Assembly: GCF_030463535.1 (NCBI RefSeq)
Contig: NC_132887.1
Span: 18,395,358-18,459,357, forward strand
Reading direction: 5' to 3'
Origin: Salminus brasiliensis
Lineage: Eukaryota > Chordata > Actinopteri > Characiformes > Bryconidae
DNA length: 64,000 bases
The position numbers and the translations under genes are program-made. The notes beneath the pieces were generated by a model, which was not told the origin of the DNA, made no database searches, and was given only the letters and a program-made list of their open reading frames with translations. This document shows positions 62,831 through 64,000 of this stretch, one piece after another. How positions within the stretch are numbered: the first letter of the stretch is position 1; every line of letters begins with the position of its first letter.

Positions 62831-64000
62831 CTGTTTGTTAACATGGTCATGATACTCATCAGAATGTTTAGTAACAAGAGTTGCTTATGACCACCATTAC
62901 TACAGAATCTCAGCATAAAGGTCCTATTATTTCCAAAAGAACGCAATCGAACTGAGATCTTGAGGTTGAAAGAGGTAAGGGAGCGGTTCGCTTCATTGTG
63001 TTCCATGTATACAGGAGAGAAAAGGCAGTCTACCACTTCAGATGTTTCAGCCAGACAACAGCTGCGCAATAAGACAGTTCTAATACCTCAGTGGTAATAC
63101 TCCCACTAAGAGTGCAGACAAAGTCATAACGATGCAGAATGGTGCTTTAGCCTGGTCTGGTTCATTACACCCACGCTCTGAGCAAGGGCCCCCAGAAAGA
63201 CAACATCTCTCATAGCCCAGCTTGGAGAGGAGTCAGCTTACAGTGGCTCAGCTCCGTACACACTCGCTCTGCACTAAACAATAGACTGGGAGGATCCAAC
63301 ATGGCACCCCTCCCCCCTGGAGGCCCATTGTCCCTGCCGCCTGCACCTCCATCTCTCTGACGGGACAGCTTCTGGTGATTGAGCATGGAGCCACTGGGGA
63401 GCTAATCTAATTTTTTTGTGGGGGGTGAAGGGTTAAAGGGGAGAATGTAGACAGACAGATGATCCCTGCCCATGAACAGAGCTGTCATGGCTGGGCCTAA
63501 CAGCATCGCACAACAGAAGCACATGGATCGTCCTAATCAGACATTCCTCAATGAATCTAGGACAACACTAGTCTGCATAGAGTAAGCCCCAAATGTGCCA
63601 TGAGCTTTAGGTTTAAGTCTGAATCCAGGCTAAGCTGGAAGAATAATTATTCCAGCATTAGGTTTGGAAGTTGGGATTAATCCAGATGCCACCACGCCTA
63701 ATACACCATGTGTATCCACCTTTCACTTTCAACAACACTCAAGCACATACTCTAGCTAAGGTCTGTATGTAAAGCTAACATGTCTTGAGCTTAAGACTAG
63801 ACTTATATTAGGCTATATGTTCAGACAGTTGTTTTGCTATGTTTATTTGACCAGATGTTTATCTGAGGTTTTGGTTTAAGACATGACGACACTAATAAGA
63901 TTTAGCATTGGTATCAGACTGATTGCAATACTACATGATTAGTCCAGTCCTAGCATGTGCACCACATCTTTCTGAACTGCAACTAATGCAACAGACCTGA

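Larger units (their letters stand above)
49909..64000. other. 5' intron of ccdc88c (more than 14 kb), no coding exon found
   Basis: No HOOK-domain exon (expected MDLVDG..LNQIML or NLTILVRNIKTYYQ) and no independent gene was recognised. Holds (CA)n at 54330-54392, GATA/GATG-rich imperfect repeats at 53840-54140, a long purine tract at 59070-59400, (GT)n at 59561-59607, a repeat end at 60655-60705 and CCAGC-rich repeat at 62310-62830. Confidence 0.6.

Overview
This is vertebrate, almost certainly teleost fish, genomic DNA: short exons with GT-AG introns, very many (CA)n/(TA)n microsatellites, tRNA-derived SINEs, an L2-like LINE 3' end and MITE-like DNA elements. The style of one SINE reminds me of otophysan (characin or catfish) genomes, but that is only an impression. 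No bacterial, viral or CRISPR features were seen.

Two protein-coding genes are recognised, both on the minus strand. (1) gpr68 (OGR1), a proton-sensing class A GPCR, at about 1.8-3.0 kb, two coding exons, 355 aa. A CpG-rich block at 6.56-6.93 kb ending in a good minus-strand splice donor is its probable promoter and non-coding first exon. (2) ccdc88c (Daple), 27 coding exons from 49.9 kb down to 10.45 kb. Joined, they give 1,880 codons plus stop with every splice phase matching. From the amino end the visible protein has the rest of the HOOK-like domain, a coiled coil of about 1,150 residues, a basic and proline-rich linker, the G-alpha-binding and activating (GBA) motif around MVTLEEFLQESN, and the carboxyl end GCV that binds the Dishevelled PDZ domain. 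The first three or so exons (about 95 residues) were not found, so the gene very probably starts beyond 64 kb. The two genes lie in the order and orientation of human GPR68-CCDC88C on 14q32 (from memory).

Layout: 0-1.8 kb, gpr68 3' flank with a 20-bp minisatellite; 1.8-7.0 kb, gpr68; 7.1-7.5 kb, a large TA/CA microsatellite; 7.5-10.45 kb, 3' flank/UTR of ccdc88c, containing a diverged pair of about 220-bp blocks; 10.45-49.9 kb, ccdc88c; 49.9-64 kb, an intron of the same gene with simple repeats, mobile-element remnants and possible conserved non-coding blocks.

The most interesting point is a phase-compatible, GC-rich open segment at 25.08-25.26 kb inside a ccdc88c intron. It joins in frame to the preceding exon and then stops, so it looks like an alternative terminal exon giving a Daple form without the GBA motif and PDZ ligand. 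It resembles a segment of the paralogue girdin at the same place. Other points are UG-repeat 3' splice sites (including that of the GBA exon), a small intron inside the gpr68 coding region with loss of an extracellular-loop-1 histidine, a long hairpin in an intron, and an (ACGT)n tract. I see no wholly new biological system here.
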